From Ectocarpus siliculosus (taxonomy: Eukaryota > Sar > Phaeophyceae > Ectocarpales > Ectocarpaceae): a stretch of DNA of 64,000 nt. Position 1 is the stretch's first letter; each line of letters opens with the position of its first letter. Location of the stretch: positions 310,001-374,000 of the forward strand of contig FN649728.1 in NCBI GenBank assembly GCA_000310025.1. Direction: 5' to 3'. This document shows, one piece after another, positions 1 to 10,913 of the stretch. The notes under the pieces were generated by a model, which had not been told where the DNA came from, ran no database searches, and was given only the letters and a program-made list of their open reading frames with translations. The translations under genes and the position numbers were made by a program.

Positions 1-261
1 ACGAACACACGCGAACACAAGGTATGTATAGACAAGGGTTGCACATAATAAACGATTGTTGGTGCTACGCTGCTCGGATCTGTGCACGTCTTCAACCGCT
101 GTCGCGCAAGACGACCATCCACCGCTCATGAAACACAGACAAACCCATCAGCGGGACTCGCCAGCATACTGCATAAAATGATCTTCCCCATAACTGAACG
201 TTTGGTCTCTGCTCTACTGCTGTAGTGAACGTGATTCCTATACAAATGTACTGGTACGTAC

Positions 262-444
262 TTTATCAAGGTTGCTAGACGGACCCCAGAAAGCTGCTTG
301 CTCCTCCATGTCCAGCACGACAACATCGTTCGACCAGCGCTCGTACACCGACTCCAGCAGTGCCTCCGCCACCACCCTAGGCCCCCATTCCCCGCCCCCG
401 ACAATTACGTATGTGTGGGGCACGGGCTGGCTGGACGTGGACAC
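262..444 (-). CDS. First exon of a FAD-dependent oxidoreductase (DAO-type), partial gene
   Basis: Sixty-one codons from an ATG at 444 down to a GTACGT donor at 261/260, phase 0. The peptide opens with a short polar leader, then YVIVGGGEWGPR, a beta strand plus G-x-G-x-x-G dinucleotide-binding loop. About 20 residues later comes VVVLDMEE, the second Rossmann strand ending in the acidic residue that binds the ribose of FAD or NAD. It is followed by PSSNLDK, resembling the segment after the Rossmann motif in sarcosine/fructosyl-amino-acid oxidases (family knowledge). The rest of the gene would lie left of the window; I found no convincing second exon in 1-260. Any other FAD/NAD-binding enzyme with an N-terminal Rossmann fold is possible. 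Substrate unknown. Confidence 0.45.
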
Positions 445-903
445 GCGAAATAAAAAAAGAAAACAACGAGGAACGGCAGCGACGTGGAGGAGAAGATGTC
501 ACACACTTACGGGAAACAAGAGGAGGAAGAGAGGTGCGTGAAGGGAGCCATGCAATTAACAAAGGATGGCGCACAAAACACAACAGAAATACAAAAAAAA
601 ATACGATGGGTTTCATCGGATATGTTGCCGTATCACGTGTGCAGTGTCGACATTGGTGGGTGGGATTGATGTATTATTTTCGTTGTGTCTCGTTTATTTC
701 TCCTTCTGCTTAGCAGACCGGACAGCACAGGACATACTAGAAACGGCACGATCGTCTTGTCTTGTCTTGTCTGTCATGGTGGCATGTGGCGTTATATTCA
801 GTACGTGTGGGCGGTTCTCGACCATAGCTCGTGTGGGGTGGTGCTGCTGCAAACGGGTCCCGCCAGCACTTACACGACGCTACTATAATAGCGGGAACCA
901 CTT

Positions 904-1108
904 TAGGGTCCCACGATCACCAATACGATCACCAACACCATCACCATCACCAACACGATCATCAACACGATCACCGCAACACGACTACCAACACGATCAC
1001 CAACATGATCACCAACAAGACCACCAACACGATCACCAACACGATCACCAACATGATCACCAATACGATCACCAACACGATCACCAACAAGATCACCAAC
1101 ACGAACAA
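904..1108. repeat. 12-bp minisatellite (GATCACCAACAC)n
   Basis: About 16 imperfect copies of a 12-bp unit with substitutions such as CACGAT/CATGAT/CAAGAT. Because the unit is a multiple of three, all frames stay open (ITNT and DHQH repeats), which explains the long spurious ORFs crossing it. Confidence 0.9.
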
Positions 1109-1238
1109 CGCAGCCTTTGCAGACTTCACGGTACCCGCGGCAAGGGTGCAAGTTACCTCAAGGCTCCGGTGCGGAGGTCCGCCAAGATGTTAGCGATTCC
1201 ATCCTCCCCAGCGAGTCCGCTAGCCTCTACAGCAGTAG

Positions 1239-1240
1239 TA

Positions 1241-1273
<33 letters not shown>

Positions 1274-1274
1274 C
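1239..1274. repeat. (GAT)n trinucleotide microsatellite
   Basis: Roughly 12 uninterrupted GAT/ATG triplets following an AGTAGTA tract. Reads as poly-Met, poly-Asp or poly-Ser depending on frame and strand; no evidence that it is translated. Confidence 0.9.
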
Positions 1275-2975
1275 ATCGATAGCAGCGTCAGAGTACAGAA
1301 AATGCAGCGCAATCAGCAGTGTTGGAATCAGAAGGCCCACACGGCTGAAAAACACGTGGAAACAAACCGAAACCCTCAGGAGGTGTGGTGCAGCAGAATA
1401 CAATGCTGAAACTTGCTCAGGCCTACACAAAGCATATCTTGTCACATGACTTCTGCATACAACGTGAAAAACAAAACTTGATGAGACCCTCCCCGAAATC
1501 GAGCCGGGTCGTGCCAGCACTTGGGTGCACGGTGTCTGGTTGTTACACGGTAAATACCGCATCACTTTCCATACGAACCGGCAGGGATCACCGGCAGGGA
1601 TCACCACCTCCCCATGCCGCTATCTCTGTATTCTCTTTGACCCATACAACAAAGGTTACAACAAAGGTTCTTCATCAAGTACCTTTGGTGCTGGTGTTGT
1701 TTACCCGTGATTTACTTGCTGCTGATTACCGGCGCTCAAGATCCGTGAAGGCTGTGGTGCTTATCCGCTCACCCCAAGCGCTGCGTTGCTGTATCTGAGC
1801 GGCCACGACTACTGGCTTCGCTCGTCGTTGCTCTTGAAATTTAACACTACCGTTGGCATCACGTAACTCTCGCGAGCGCCAAAACTCCAAACAACAGCAG
1901 GAACCCAACGAATAGCCCATTTCGACTCTACTAGGGTCAGTGTGGAGCATGACCCATTCGAAGAGTCCTACTGCACCGTAGTCACGCCCCCTGTCATTTA
2001 GGCCAGCCGACTACTTCAGGGGGTGGGGGGGTGGTGACATGTTTAGTCTGTGGGCCGGGGGGGGGGGGCGCAGAGAGCCTCCAAGGCGCACCCACCGTCC
2101 CCGCACTACATGTAAAAACCTTGCTCGAAGGACCGAAATAGGTATCCCCAGAGGCCACAGGCGCAGCACAGCTGGGGACGGAAAGTGGACCCTTTCACTC
2201 TCCAGCCCATAAACAGCAATACACACGGCTCGTGAAGGTCTTGAGAGTCATTTGCAGTGCCTCCAAGGGGTCGTTACCGGGTGACCCTTCCCAAGACAAA
2301 GGCTCCAGTTATCCACAGCAGCAGCAGTAGTGCACGGTCTTCTGATGCCGACGCTAGAAATCCGCAGACCGCAATTCAAACCCATCTCCTACAAGTAGTA
2401 AACCAAGCTCCTGTGATCTGCGCCACATGCAGGACGCGGCGCTTGTCCCAAGCGTCGTCTGTGTGCTATGCATATGTACAATATACACTCAAGTGAGGGG
2501 ACACCGTCACCAGTGACACTAACTCTTACAGCAGAGAGGCACATCTTAATAGACAGAAAACATCGTGATTTGAACAACAGAAACCGTGAGTTTCGCACAA
2601 AATGTTAGGGTGAACGGGTGCAGGAAGAAGAGACGGGAGTTAACGGCGCTCCAACAAGATCGTTGCCTGCCCTCTCAGCGCCCGCCGCTGCAACGAACGA
2701 TGGATCCTCATCGTGTCGTTGGATCGTCTCACCTATCGCGTGTTGAAAAACATGCCAGTTTGACCCCTCTTTTTTCGCACACTGCGACGAGTTACCAGGG
2801 AGTACAAGCAACGAGAACAGCGCCCATATCCTCCAGCAGGCCATCATCTCCCTCGGCAGGCCACGCCAGGCCTCCCCAGCCCTCCCCAGCCCCCGGTTGC
2901 TGTGTGGGTGACCTGCTCTTTCTCTCTCCAGCTGGACAAGCCCGTGCCAAGACAGGCCACACCGCCTCGAGAACC

Positions 2976-3568
2976 ATGCTATGTTCAGTGAAAACCCCGA
3001 TCTCCGAAAATAAGCAAGTCTACGATCTACGAGACTACGACCGGGACGATAGACTCTCCGCTGCTTCCCGCCCCCTTTCAAACGCACGACAAAGCGGGGA
3101 GAGTGAGGGTGGCACGTGTATCGTGAGGTAAGTCCACTGCAAGTTGACTTGTCCATCTGCTATGTAGGTGACCTGACTGTTCTTTAGGGAGCATTGGCAG
3201 CTTGACGGCAAGTGGCCTGGAGAGAGCCTGTGCCGCACTGCACCAGGACATACAATAGCGGACCACATGCAATCTCGGGTTCTCGCATATTTCTCCGACG
3301 AGGTGTGTGACAGGGTGCAAGCTGATTGCATCATGCCTTCACGGTTTCATCCATGTGAGATTCTATGTGCCTCTGGTTGACGGCAAGATAGACGCGCCTA
3401 CAATATACTTCAGTATGTCCAGCAGTAGTCATGTGTGCGCGGGTCCAAAGTCCAAAAGCAGCAGCAGCGACCGTTGTTAACTGTTCTTGTCGTCTCAACA
3501 GCGAAGAGAACGAAGTGTTGGAGGAGCGTTTCCGCACTGGGAGGGGGGCAACATTGCTTCATACAGCA
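2976..3568 (+). CDS. Three-exon fragment of an ankyrin-like gene
   Basis: Exon candidates are ~2976-3127 (start uncertain; the frame is open back to 2586), 3188-3304 and 3502-3568. The first donor is AG|GTAAGT and the next acceptor is TTTAG, joining in phase 2. The second exon reads on to FSDEV at a GTGTGA donor, and the third gives EENEVLEERFRTGRGATLL-HTA before a GTACGA donor. The GATLLHTA stretch matches the G-x-T-x-L-H-x-A core of an ankyrin repeat (family knowledge). All three join without a stop; I found no continuation in the 800 bp before the gypsy element, so the gene is either truncated or has a distant next exon. Function unknown; it may be related to the ankyrin-channel gene starting at 20875, but that is inference. 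Confidence 0.35.
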
Positions 3569-4357
3569 GTACGAGGATAAGTACAGCCAGAGGTGAGTCA
3601 TATGCACTACTACTTCATCTCGAAAGCTGGTACACCTTTCCCCACTTATGCATAACAAAAGGGCGAGGTTTGTTTGTGTGTTCGTTCGGAAGTTAGATTG
3701 GAAGAGTCAGCAAACCAGGTGAACTATGTACTGCTGTACTGGTTGTGGACAATATCCAGCTGAGACGAGAACGCCGTCGGCGATATGGCATGAGACATTA
3801 CACCACTTGGACCGGTATTCAAAGCTCGATTTCTATGCGGCAACGACAAAGACGGTGCCGAAACTGGCGGCGTTTGGAGCCGCCTGTTCGATATCTTTCC
3901 GAACACGTATCGTTTGATTGTGGCATCCTCTGCGTCGTCGTGGAGTCGGCCTTCGAAAATAGGTCCAAGATTTTTGGAACGGAGCATCATAATCAGGTAT
4001 TTCACCCATGACATCTCCCATGTACAGCAGTACTGCTGTACACGCTCACGGAGAATCGTGCCTGGCTTGTATCCAAATATGTAGGTTGTCTCGAGCTTGC
4101 TCCAAATAGGGGATTTGAGTTGCAAATGGTGTGCGGCGATTAAAGTAGTTGCGGCGGCGACGTGCGTGCGTGTTGTTGCGTTTGGCTGGACCGGGTGAGA
4201 GATGGAACCCCCTAGCCGGTGCGAGAGATGACAGTGCACCCCAAGAGGGTTGGCAGAGCAGCAACCGTAGCGTTGTTTCGTTGTTGCTTTAGTCGAGTGC
4301 TCGCACGCTCGTGTCGTTGGAAGTCTTACTGTCGGATTCGCTCCATCTCTAACTATC
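3569..4357. other. No supported gene; left flank of the gypsy insertion
   Basis: Contains the TA-CTGCTG-TA motif at 3729-3738 and a double motif at 4023-4040 in both orientations. The 3729-4032 interval therefore has matching inverted ends (TACTGCTGTAC), but I cannot tell a short element from coincidence. An open frame of 234 codons on the minus strand (3724-4428) runs into the LTR and has no recognisable domain. Confidence 0.4.
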
Positions 4358-4362
4358 TCTCT

Positions 4363-4623
4363 ATGAGACGGTTGTCTCCAGGTTCGCGTGTGAGCAAGTT
4401 CCCGTTGGGATGTGTGGTGTGGATACACACCGGTTCAACCTCTGGTGAAGAGGCTGACGAGTACGGATAGTTGTGTTGTGAGTCAAGGGGGGGAGCAATC
4501 TTGTGTTGAAGCAAGGTTCAGCATCCATCCGACACTGACTCTATCTGTGGCAACACCCCGAAGGTAGATCTCCGACAGGTCATCTGACGTCACAATCTAC
4601 TACAGTCTGAGGTGGCATTCACA
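4363..4623 (-). repeat. 3' LTR of the gypsy element
   Basis: 261 bp; in element orientation it begins TGTGAATG and ends GTCTCAT. It differs from the 5' LTR by two transitions near 4499 and 4503. It carries a perfect CRE-type palindrome TGACGTCA at 4585-4592. Confidence 0.95.
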
Positions 4624-4626
4624 GCA

Positions 4627-4639
4627 CCCCCCTATCTTC
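4627..4639 (-). promoter_or_regulatory. Polypurine tract
   Basis: In element orientation GAAGATAGGGGGG followed by TGC and the LTR start TGTGAATG. A purine run directly upstream of the 3' LTR is the expected plus-strand primer site. Confidence 0.7.
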
Positions 4640-4937
4640 AATCACGGGGCCTGAATCCGGATTGAAAGATACAAGAATGACATAAACAACCCAGAGTGTA
4701 TCAAATTGTGAAGTACTGATGAAAAACACGAGTTAAATGACTTGGGCCGTAACGTACGGCGACTGCCATCATTCAACGAATGCTCTGTGTTTTGTAGTCA
4801 TAAAATTTGGAACGTGTCACCAAAATATCTCATCCGAGCATCGATCGTACATAGTGCAGTCACAACCAGCTTGCACGAGAGCAATTCAGGAATTTTGGCA
4901 AGTATTCCCGTACGACGAACGAATAACTACACAGATG

Positions 4938-5020
4938 ACGAAAGGTGTACGGAACATGTCACTTCAGTCCGCCTCGGCGCTGTAGGTAACATGTGATCTA
5001 CCGTACGAACGAACGACGGG
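4938..5020. repeat. Direct repeat, copy 1, in the gypsy 3' non-coding tail
   Basis: About 83 bp, running from ACGAAAGGTGTACGGAACAT to a GAACGACGGG end. Copy 2 is at 5527-5610 with about 85% identity. Each copy contains inverted halves, GTACGG...CCGTAC and ACATGTCAC...ACATGTGAT, so each could form a hairpin. The tail has no long ORF, so the repeats look structural or regulatory rather than coding. Confidence 0.75.
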
Positions 5021-5526
5021 TGTACAGAAAAAACATCACTTCGGTGCGCGTCTTGCCCCGATAGTGTAATAAAACTGTACAAGTAGTACCTTGAGACAAC
5101 GCCGTGAACTATTTTGTAGTTGCACGTAACGAACATCCAGCAACGAAAAATAATTTGGCATTGCACCTGTGAAAAACGATTGCTTGCAAGGCTTATAGTT
5201 CACAAGTGTTGAATGGCAAATGACGTGGGTCGACCCGCTGGGAAACGTTGCTCAAACTTTATGCAGCTGCAACAACGAACTAACATATGTGCACAGCTCA
5301 TGGAGAGCTAACGATACGACCTTCTCATGCGATTACGCTAATGAGAGGCGCTGCATAGACGAACGACGACGAATGGTGATTACGAGTACAGCAAACGATA
5401 TGCTGTAGCATGGATTTGACGCAGTAGTGGGACGAAGGTCTGGTCCTCTTGTGCTTCCTTTTGCACGGCCAAGACACCCATCTACTCTTTCGCAGTGTAC
5501 GACACGCGAGAAACGATGTGCGGTTA

Positions 5527-5610
5527 ACGAAAGGCGTACGGAACATGTCACTGCAATCAGCTTCAGCGCTGTAGACAACATGTGATCTACCGTACGGACG
5601 AACGACACGG
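5527..5610. repeat. Direct repeat, copy 2, in the gypsy 3' non-coding tail
   Basis: Second copy of the 4938-5020 repeat, about 590 bp away in the same orientation and with the same internal inverted halves conserved. Confidence 0.75.
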
Positions 5611-6386
5611 AATAAAAATCCACCGCACGAAACGACTAAACAAAATCGGGCATGAACAAAACCGTGTGACAATGCAAAAGTGCATGGATCCAGAAGTCGA
5701 TTATCAATTGCAATTCCCCCAAACTGCAAGTGAGACGATATCACCCCCCAAGTTAATGACGGAGTGGACGAGAAAAACGACGAACTTCCGATCCCGCCTA
5801 TTCGCTCACATAAAGTATCAACTGACCCCATACGACGCACTCGTATCTCAAGGACAGCGACACAACGGCAATGGACGCTTCACACCACGCACGATTGTCT
5901 ATAAACGGACGCACGTTCCAATCATGAATAATTGAAAACGCTGGCGGAGCTCGTACGAGGTACTATTTCGTACGGTATTCAAACAGAGAAATATATAAAA
6001 AATAAATAAATCACACAACGAACGGGCAACGCCATGCCTTAAAAATGACGTGCGCTAGCATGCATGTCCAACGAAACGAAGGCACGCAACCATGCTTGGT
6101 TCGCGGAGGGCGAATCTCGACGCGAACTAGGCTCCACCTGCCGACTTCCACGAGGTGTTGCATCCAACGTGGGCGTATCCACCAACAACGACAATGCCCG
6201 GCCGGACTGCGAAGGAACGTTGGGGACGGCGAGCACTACGAAACGATCGTGCTGGACAACGAACAATAACATATATGTACATATAAAAAATAAAACAAAC
6301 GAAAACGTAGCCCTTGGAAAATAAACGAAACACGAAACGAATAAGGCAAAACACAGCACGAGACACGATACGAAGCAGCCAGGACG

Positions 6387-8297
6387 CTACTTCCTGGGAG
6401 AATGATCAAAGGCGTGCGGATTATCACGAAGAACGCACGCTCGATATGAACGGATCATCTCATGACACTGGGGTACTTCTTTGAAGTGCTTCCAACACCC
6501 AAGACTCGCAGGACGGTCTTTGAGGAGGAAATAATATTGGAAGTTGTGGAGAGACGGTTTTCCTGCTCCACGTTTAAATTTGTCTATCCCCTCGACGACG
6601 TACGATCCAATTTTTACGGTAAACACGGTACCATCCAAATCGGGAATTGGAAGTGTTTGTCCCAAAAACATCTCATCCAATTCAGAAAAATCGGGGACAG
6701 AATCACGTTGAAAAGCATAGTACTTTTTCATACGACCCAAGTGTACTGATGTTTCCGCGAGTTCTCCGGTTTTGCAAACACGATATATGACGGGTGACAC
6801 TTTTGAACGAACGGTGAATGGGCCATGCCAAGGGCTGATCAGCTTGGGATTAGGGCCATCAATAACGGTATGGGGACGATGTACGAGAACTTGTTCCCCA
6901 GGAGTGAAATGCGGTACGGATAATTTGTCGTTCGAGTCTGCTTGCTTGTCAGTTCGCTCTTTCAAATTACGACGAGCGATCTCATACGCGAGTTGCAAGT
7001 TATCCACGTTACGACGTGAATATTCCATCCGCGAAGCAGAGCTATCATTAGACGGTACACCAAGAATGACATCCACGGGAAGCAACGCCTGGCGACCGAT
7101 CTTCAGATAATGAGGAGTTTCCTCAAGAGTTTGGTTGTACGCGGTGTGATGGGCGAGTTGCACAAACGGTAAAAGCTCAGCCCAATTATCAAACCGAACG
7201 TTTGCATACATTGCGAGCATGCCATGCATTGTGTTGTGCACGCGCTCTAATACAGAGTTACCTTGCGGCCGATACGCGGACGTCCGAGTTTTCTTGAAAC
7301 CAAACACGGCCTGCAACTCTTTAACCAACTCATTCTCGAACTCAGTGCCCTGATCACTGTGTAGCGTTTCAGGGGGAGAGAAAACGGAAAAGACACGCTC
7401 TACGAGAGCCTGTGCAATTGTTGTTGCTTTTTTATCACGAATAGCGATCAACACGAGAAAACGGGTCAGGTGATCGATGACCGACAAGACGTACTTGCAA
7501 CCCTGTGATACGGAATTATATTCAACGAGGTCGATCGCGACACACTGAAACGGACGGGTAACGGGACGGTGACCCACAGGTAATAACGGTCGTCTGTGGG
7601 ACGTTTTTCGGTGTTGGCACGACGAACAATGCTGGATGTGTTTGGACGCATCTCGAGACATGGTCGGCCACCAAAAACGATCTCTGAGTCTATCGTACGT
7701 GGCTTTGAACGCTAGATGACCCCCTGACGCAGGAGCATCATGACAAGAATCCAAAACTAACGGACGCAAAACGGTGGGAACGACAAGTTGATCACGGAAC
7801 GAACTGCGTTTACGAAGATACCCTGGTAAATACGACCTGAAGAGCACGTTTTCATTCAAGAAGTAATTACTCATGGTGCCTTTATTTTCGCTAGACGGCA
7901 ACGGTGCTGTTTTTGGTTTCTTGACGTAGTCGATATACGGACCGAACTCTTTGTAGTGTTCTCTTCGCAATTTAGCGGGATCCAGCACAGGAAATAACGA
8001 TACAGCACTGGCGAACAGTTCATTGTCATTCTGGACAATATCAACATCGTTCAACGAATCGGCAGAAATTTCGTAGTCACGAGGGCCAGGTGGATGGTAC
8101 GGACGATCACTCGGCACATTCCTACAAATCGACGCCAGGGCCGGTTTGTGCGATACGGACTCGGACTCAATTTCGCCAAATAAACGAGATAACGCATCGG
8201 GTACGACGTTTAATTTTCCCGCTACGTGTTTGACAGTAAAATCATAATTTTGAAGAGCGATAGCCCAACTAGTGAGCATGTTGCTGGTGTCTTGCAT
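6387..8297 (-). CDS. pol: Gypsy pol, C-terminal part: RNase H end and integrase
   Basis: 636 codons in the same frame as the upstream pol ORF, separated from it only by a TAA codon at 8298-8300. Residues 1-40 finish RNase H (HVAGKLNVVPDALSRLF). The integrase zinc site is H186, H194, C224, C227. The catalytic triad is D256 (AIDLVEY), D315 (HSDQGTEFE) and E351 (NSVLERVH), i.e. D-D(35)E. Later GPFTVRSKVSPVIYRV matches the GPY/F module that follows gypsy integrases. The ORF ends in a stop at 6387. The protein would cut and join element DNA to the host chromosome. All catalytic residues are present; its expression depends on how the upstream stop is handled. Confidence 0.95.
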   Translation of the reverse strand: MQDTSNMLTSWAIALQNYDFTVKHVAGKLNVVPDALSRLFGEIESESVSHKPALASICRNVPSDRPYHPPGPRDYEISADSLNDVDIVQNDNELFASAVSLFPVLDPAKLRREHYKEFGPYIDYVKKPKTAPLPSSENKGTMSNYFLNENVLFRSYLPGYLRKRSSFRDQLVVPTVLRPLVLDSCHDAPASGGHLAFKATYDRLRDRFWWPTMSRDASKHIQHCSSCQHRKTSHRRPLLPVGHRPVTRPFQCVAIDLVEYNSVSQGCKYVLSVIDHLTRFLVLIAIRDKKATTIAQALVERVFSVFSPPETLHSDQGTEFENELVKELQAVFGFKKTRTSAYRPQGNSVLERVHNTMHGMLAMYANVRFDNWAELLPFVQLAHHTAYNQTLEETPHYLKIGRQALLPVDVILGVPSNDSSASRMEYSRRNVDNLQLAYEIARRNLKERTDKQADSNDKLSVPHFTPGEQVLVHRPHTVIDGPNPKLISPWHGPFTVRSKVSPVIYRVCKTGELAETSVHLGRMKKYYAFQRDSVPDFSELDEMFLGQTLPIPDLDGTVFTVKIGSYVVEGIDKFKRGAGKPSLHNFQYYFLLKDRPASLGCWKHFKEVPQCHEMIRSYRACVLRDNPHAFDHSPRK

Positions 8298-10910
8298 TTA
8301 GAAAAGATGAGTCAACGCTTGATGATCCGTGATCACCGTAAAGTGTTTCCCAAATAAGTATTGTCGCCAATGCGAAATTGCAAGAACCACACCGCAACAC
8401 TCTTTCATAGACGCAGAGTAATGACGCTGTCCATGGTTGAATCGATTACTATAATACGCAATTATGTCAAGAGACTCAGGATCAGCCTTGGACGGCTGGG
8501 CAAGAAACGCGCCACACCCATGTTCGGATGCATCCACATGAACTACGAATTTCCGATCGAAGTCCGGGAAATGTAAAACGGGCGCTGAAGTTAATAACCG
8601 CTTAAGATGAGCGAACGATGCGTCGTGCGATTTTTTCCAAGCTTTTACGAAACGCGATTTTGTGGCGTACTCTTTGCGAGTTAACTCCACCAACGGATTG
8701 GTTATTTCTGCGTAATCCGGTATAAACCGGCGCACAAAATTAACCACCCCGAGTACTGAGCGAAGATCTTTAAGGCAACGAGGTGTAGGAAGGTTTTGGA
8801 CGGCTTGAATACGATCCTTCCCGACAGAAATACCTTCAGCCGAAATAATATGTCCCAAATACTCGATGGATTTGGGGCCAAACGAAATCTTCGAAGGTTT
8901 CAACGTCAGACCTGCTGCTTGGAGAGCTACAAACATGCTCTCTAAGGAATTCATATGATTCTCGAAGGTTGCGGAAAGCACACAGAAATCATCCATGTAA
9001 ATCAACAATTCGGGATTATGGCCTAATGTTTTATGGGCCATCTCAGTAAAAATCCACGGGGCATTACAAACACCAAACGGCATCCGCTTGTAACAGTACT
9101 TGCCAGAGTTCGTGACAAAGGCTGTCCTTTCGACGTGGTCAGGATGAACAGGAATCTGCCAGTACGCTGACTGGACGTCTGCAACGCTGATGAACTTGGC
9201 GTTGCCTACAGAGCCAAGGTTGGACTCCATGTTCGCTAGAGGCCAGGTCTTGCGAATGATGTGCTTGTTGACGGTGCTTCGGAAATCGACGCAAAAACGA
9301 GGTTTACCATCTTTACGCGCGACGAGAGTAACGGGGGAACCCCACTGACTAGGCAGCTCTTCGATGATATCATCGTCAAGCATGTCCTTGACGCACGTTT
9401 GGATAACGGCTTCAGTGCGGTAGGGACGACGGTTAACCGGCTTCGTGTTAGGCGGCATAGGAAACGTGGCTTGAGCAGTCTTGCATTTACCAAGCTCTTT
9501 ACGATTCAGCAAAAAAACGGGACGATATTTGGCGCACAGGTCCAAAACACGAGTTTGTTGTTCCTTAGAGAACGTGGAATTTGTGAACGCTTTCGACAGC
9601 GGTTCTACCAGCTCTGCTTTAGCAGCAGCAATTTCGCTCGCGGTTTTCGGAGACGAAGCAACAGCATGGACGTGAAGCTGTTCCTGTGCTACGATAGTAA
9701 TCGGCGATAAAGTTCCAATCTCCAATCCAACATGTGCGGCGAGATACACAGATGATGGATTCGCAATTTGGACCACTACGGAACCATCAATAGCACTCCA
9801 TGTTGAGACGGTACGAGCCACGATTAAACGTTCAAATTCGGGCGGAACAGTATCTAACGAAAGTTCATCTGCCGACAAAATACGCGGCTCGACTACTACG
9901 GCGGTTTCAACGGACGGTATGCATTCAGTGAATGCTTTTACGATCATCGCATGACGAGGGCGAATATTATAACGTTGACGTAATTTGACTGAGTGTTCTT
10001 CCGCATTTCTGTGAATGGCTGCAACACGGGGGGACGGCGACGGATCAACACCGTGTTGAGAATTCTTACGATGAATAGCGGGGACACTAGTGTCACTACA
10101 CTCGAAAGTCAAACGTTCATTTTTCCAGTCAAGCACTGCCCCAAACCGGGTCATTGCCTCATTGTCAAGGAGTATTTGATCAGGACCGAGCGATGGTACG
10201 ACCAACGCATCGATTCGGCGGGACACGTCTCCCAACCGAACAACGAACGAAATAAATCCTAAAACTTTGACGGGTGCTCCATTGGCGGCACTAAGTGTTA
10301 GGGACGGAGACGGTATGGGCTCTAAATGAGCAAACGATAACAATGGGTGCTGTTTCAAAAACGAAAGTGAACCGCACGTGACGTCACTTGCAGTATCAAT
10401 GGTGATTTCAGGGAGAAATTGGCCATCGATATGTCCAGGAGCGCGAACGCGTTTGGACGAAAAAGACAGAGACAAAGACGGTTTTTCCCGCGCCAGCGCT
10501 GAGCTGTACCACGAAACACGTTTTTTAATTCCCTCGGAATTCCTCTTCCTCTTCTTACGCTCCGATACATTCTTCGGTACGGCAACAATCCTGTCGGCCC
10601 TTGTTTTGTTGGCACTCTTACGAAAACGCGATGCCTCAAGGGACGCTCTATCAACCACGTCTAAATCGGCTGCGATAATGGAACGCCCTAACCTTCTATG
10701 TGATTGTTCTACGACAGGGGACGCATGTGCCTTATTTACAAGTCGTTTGGTACTCTTCGAACACGATCTATCACTCCGAGCACTAGACGACATGGACGAA
10801 CGCGCAAGTGACGCAAAACGATCAAAAGATCTTTTCACGCCCTTACTGCTAATTGCTACGGCAACAGCAAATTTCTTCCCAAGGATTGTGGGCACAACAC
10901 CTGGGCACCC
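8298..10910 (-). CDS. pol: Gypsy pol, N-terminal part: protease, reverse transcriptase, RNase H
   Basis: Begins directly after the gag UAG and stays in gag's frame; the first internal ATG is at 10895. Aspartic protease: IDTASD (10386-10397), where family members usually have D-T/S-G, followed by LGPDQILLDNEAM. Reverse transcriptase: SPVTLVARKDGKPRFCVDFR, MPFGVCNAPWIF and the catalytic IYMDDF (YMDD at 988-999 of the 8-kb block, i.e. 8988-8999). RNase H: VHVDASEHGCGAF and ITDHQALTHLF. The ORF is ended by TAA at 8298-8300, where related proteins have a Lys/Arg codon before M-x-D-x-S, so a single AAA/AAG-to-TAA change is the simplest explanation. Confidence 0.93.
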   Translation of the reverse strand, partial: GCPGVVPTILGKKFAVAVAISSKGVKRSFDRFASLARSSMSSSARSDRSCSKSTKRLVNKAHASPVVEQSHRRLGRSIIAADLDVVDRASLEASRFRKSANKTRADRIVAVPKNVSERKKRKRNSEGIKKRVSWYSSALAREKPSLSLSFSSKRVRAPGHIDGQFLPEITIDTASDVTCGSLSFLKQHPLLSFAHLEPIPSPSLTLSAANGAPVKVLGFISFVVRLGDVSRRIDALVVPSLGPDQILLDNEAMTRFGAVLDWKNERLTFECSDTSVPAIHRKNSQHGVDPSPSPRVAAIHRNAEEHSVKLRQRYNIRPRHAMIVKAFTECIPSVETAVVVEPRILSADELSLDTVPPEFERLIVARTVSTWSAIDGSVVVQIANPSSVYLAAHVGLEIGTLSPITIVAQEQLHVHAVASSPKTASEIAAAKAELVEPLSKAFTNSTFSKEQQTRVLDLCAKYRPVFLLNRKELGKCKTAQATFPMPPNTKPVNRRPYRTEAVIQTCVKDMLDDDIIEELPSQWGSPVTLVARKDGKPRFCVDFRSTVNKHIIRKTWPLANMESNLGSVGNAKFISVADVQSAYWQIPVHPDHVERTAFVTNSGKYCYKRMPFGVCNAPWIFTEMAHKTLGHNPELLIYMDDFCVLSATFENHMNSLESMFVALQAAGLTLKPSKISFGPKSIEYLGHIISAEGISVGKDRIQAVQNLPTPRCLKDLRSVLGVVNFVRRFIPDYAEITNPLVELTRKEYATKSRFVKAWKKSHDASFAHLKRLLTSAPVLHFPDFDRKFVVHVDASEHGCGAFLAQPSKADPESLDIIAYYSNRFNHGQRHYSASMKECCGVVLAISHWRQYLFGKHFTVITDHQALTHLF

Positions 10911-10913
10911 CTA
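10911..10913 (-). other. In-frame UAG between gag and pol
   Basis: The gag C-terminus (DDSSDSE) ends in UAG, followed in the same frame by GGG TGC CCA and an open pol frame. No start codon precedes pol for five codons. Termination suppression, as in gammaretroviruses (UAG followed by G), is one way to make Gag-Pol; a mutation of a single-ORF element is the other. Confidence 0.6.

Larger units (their letters stand above)
445..2975. other. No supported gene; simple repeats
   Basis: This stretch holds the 12-bp minisatellite and GAT repeat listed separately, a TA-CAGCAG-TA motif at 1228-1237 and a G-run near 2057-2069. Long open frames here are produced by the repeats or overlap on both strands, so none is called. 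Confidence 0.5.

Noticed and set aside
566-1282. 238-codon plus-strand ORF rich in His/Gln/Asp
   Set aside because: Produced by the 12-bp minisatellite, which is open in all frames, and by the GAT repeat; no domain outside the repeats.
4219-4470. ORFs within and beside the LTRs (also 12749-12946)
   Set aside because: Shared by both LTR copies and ending at LTR borders; LTR sequence rather than genes.
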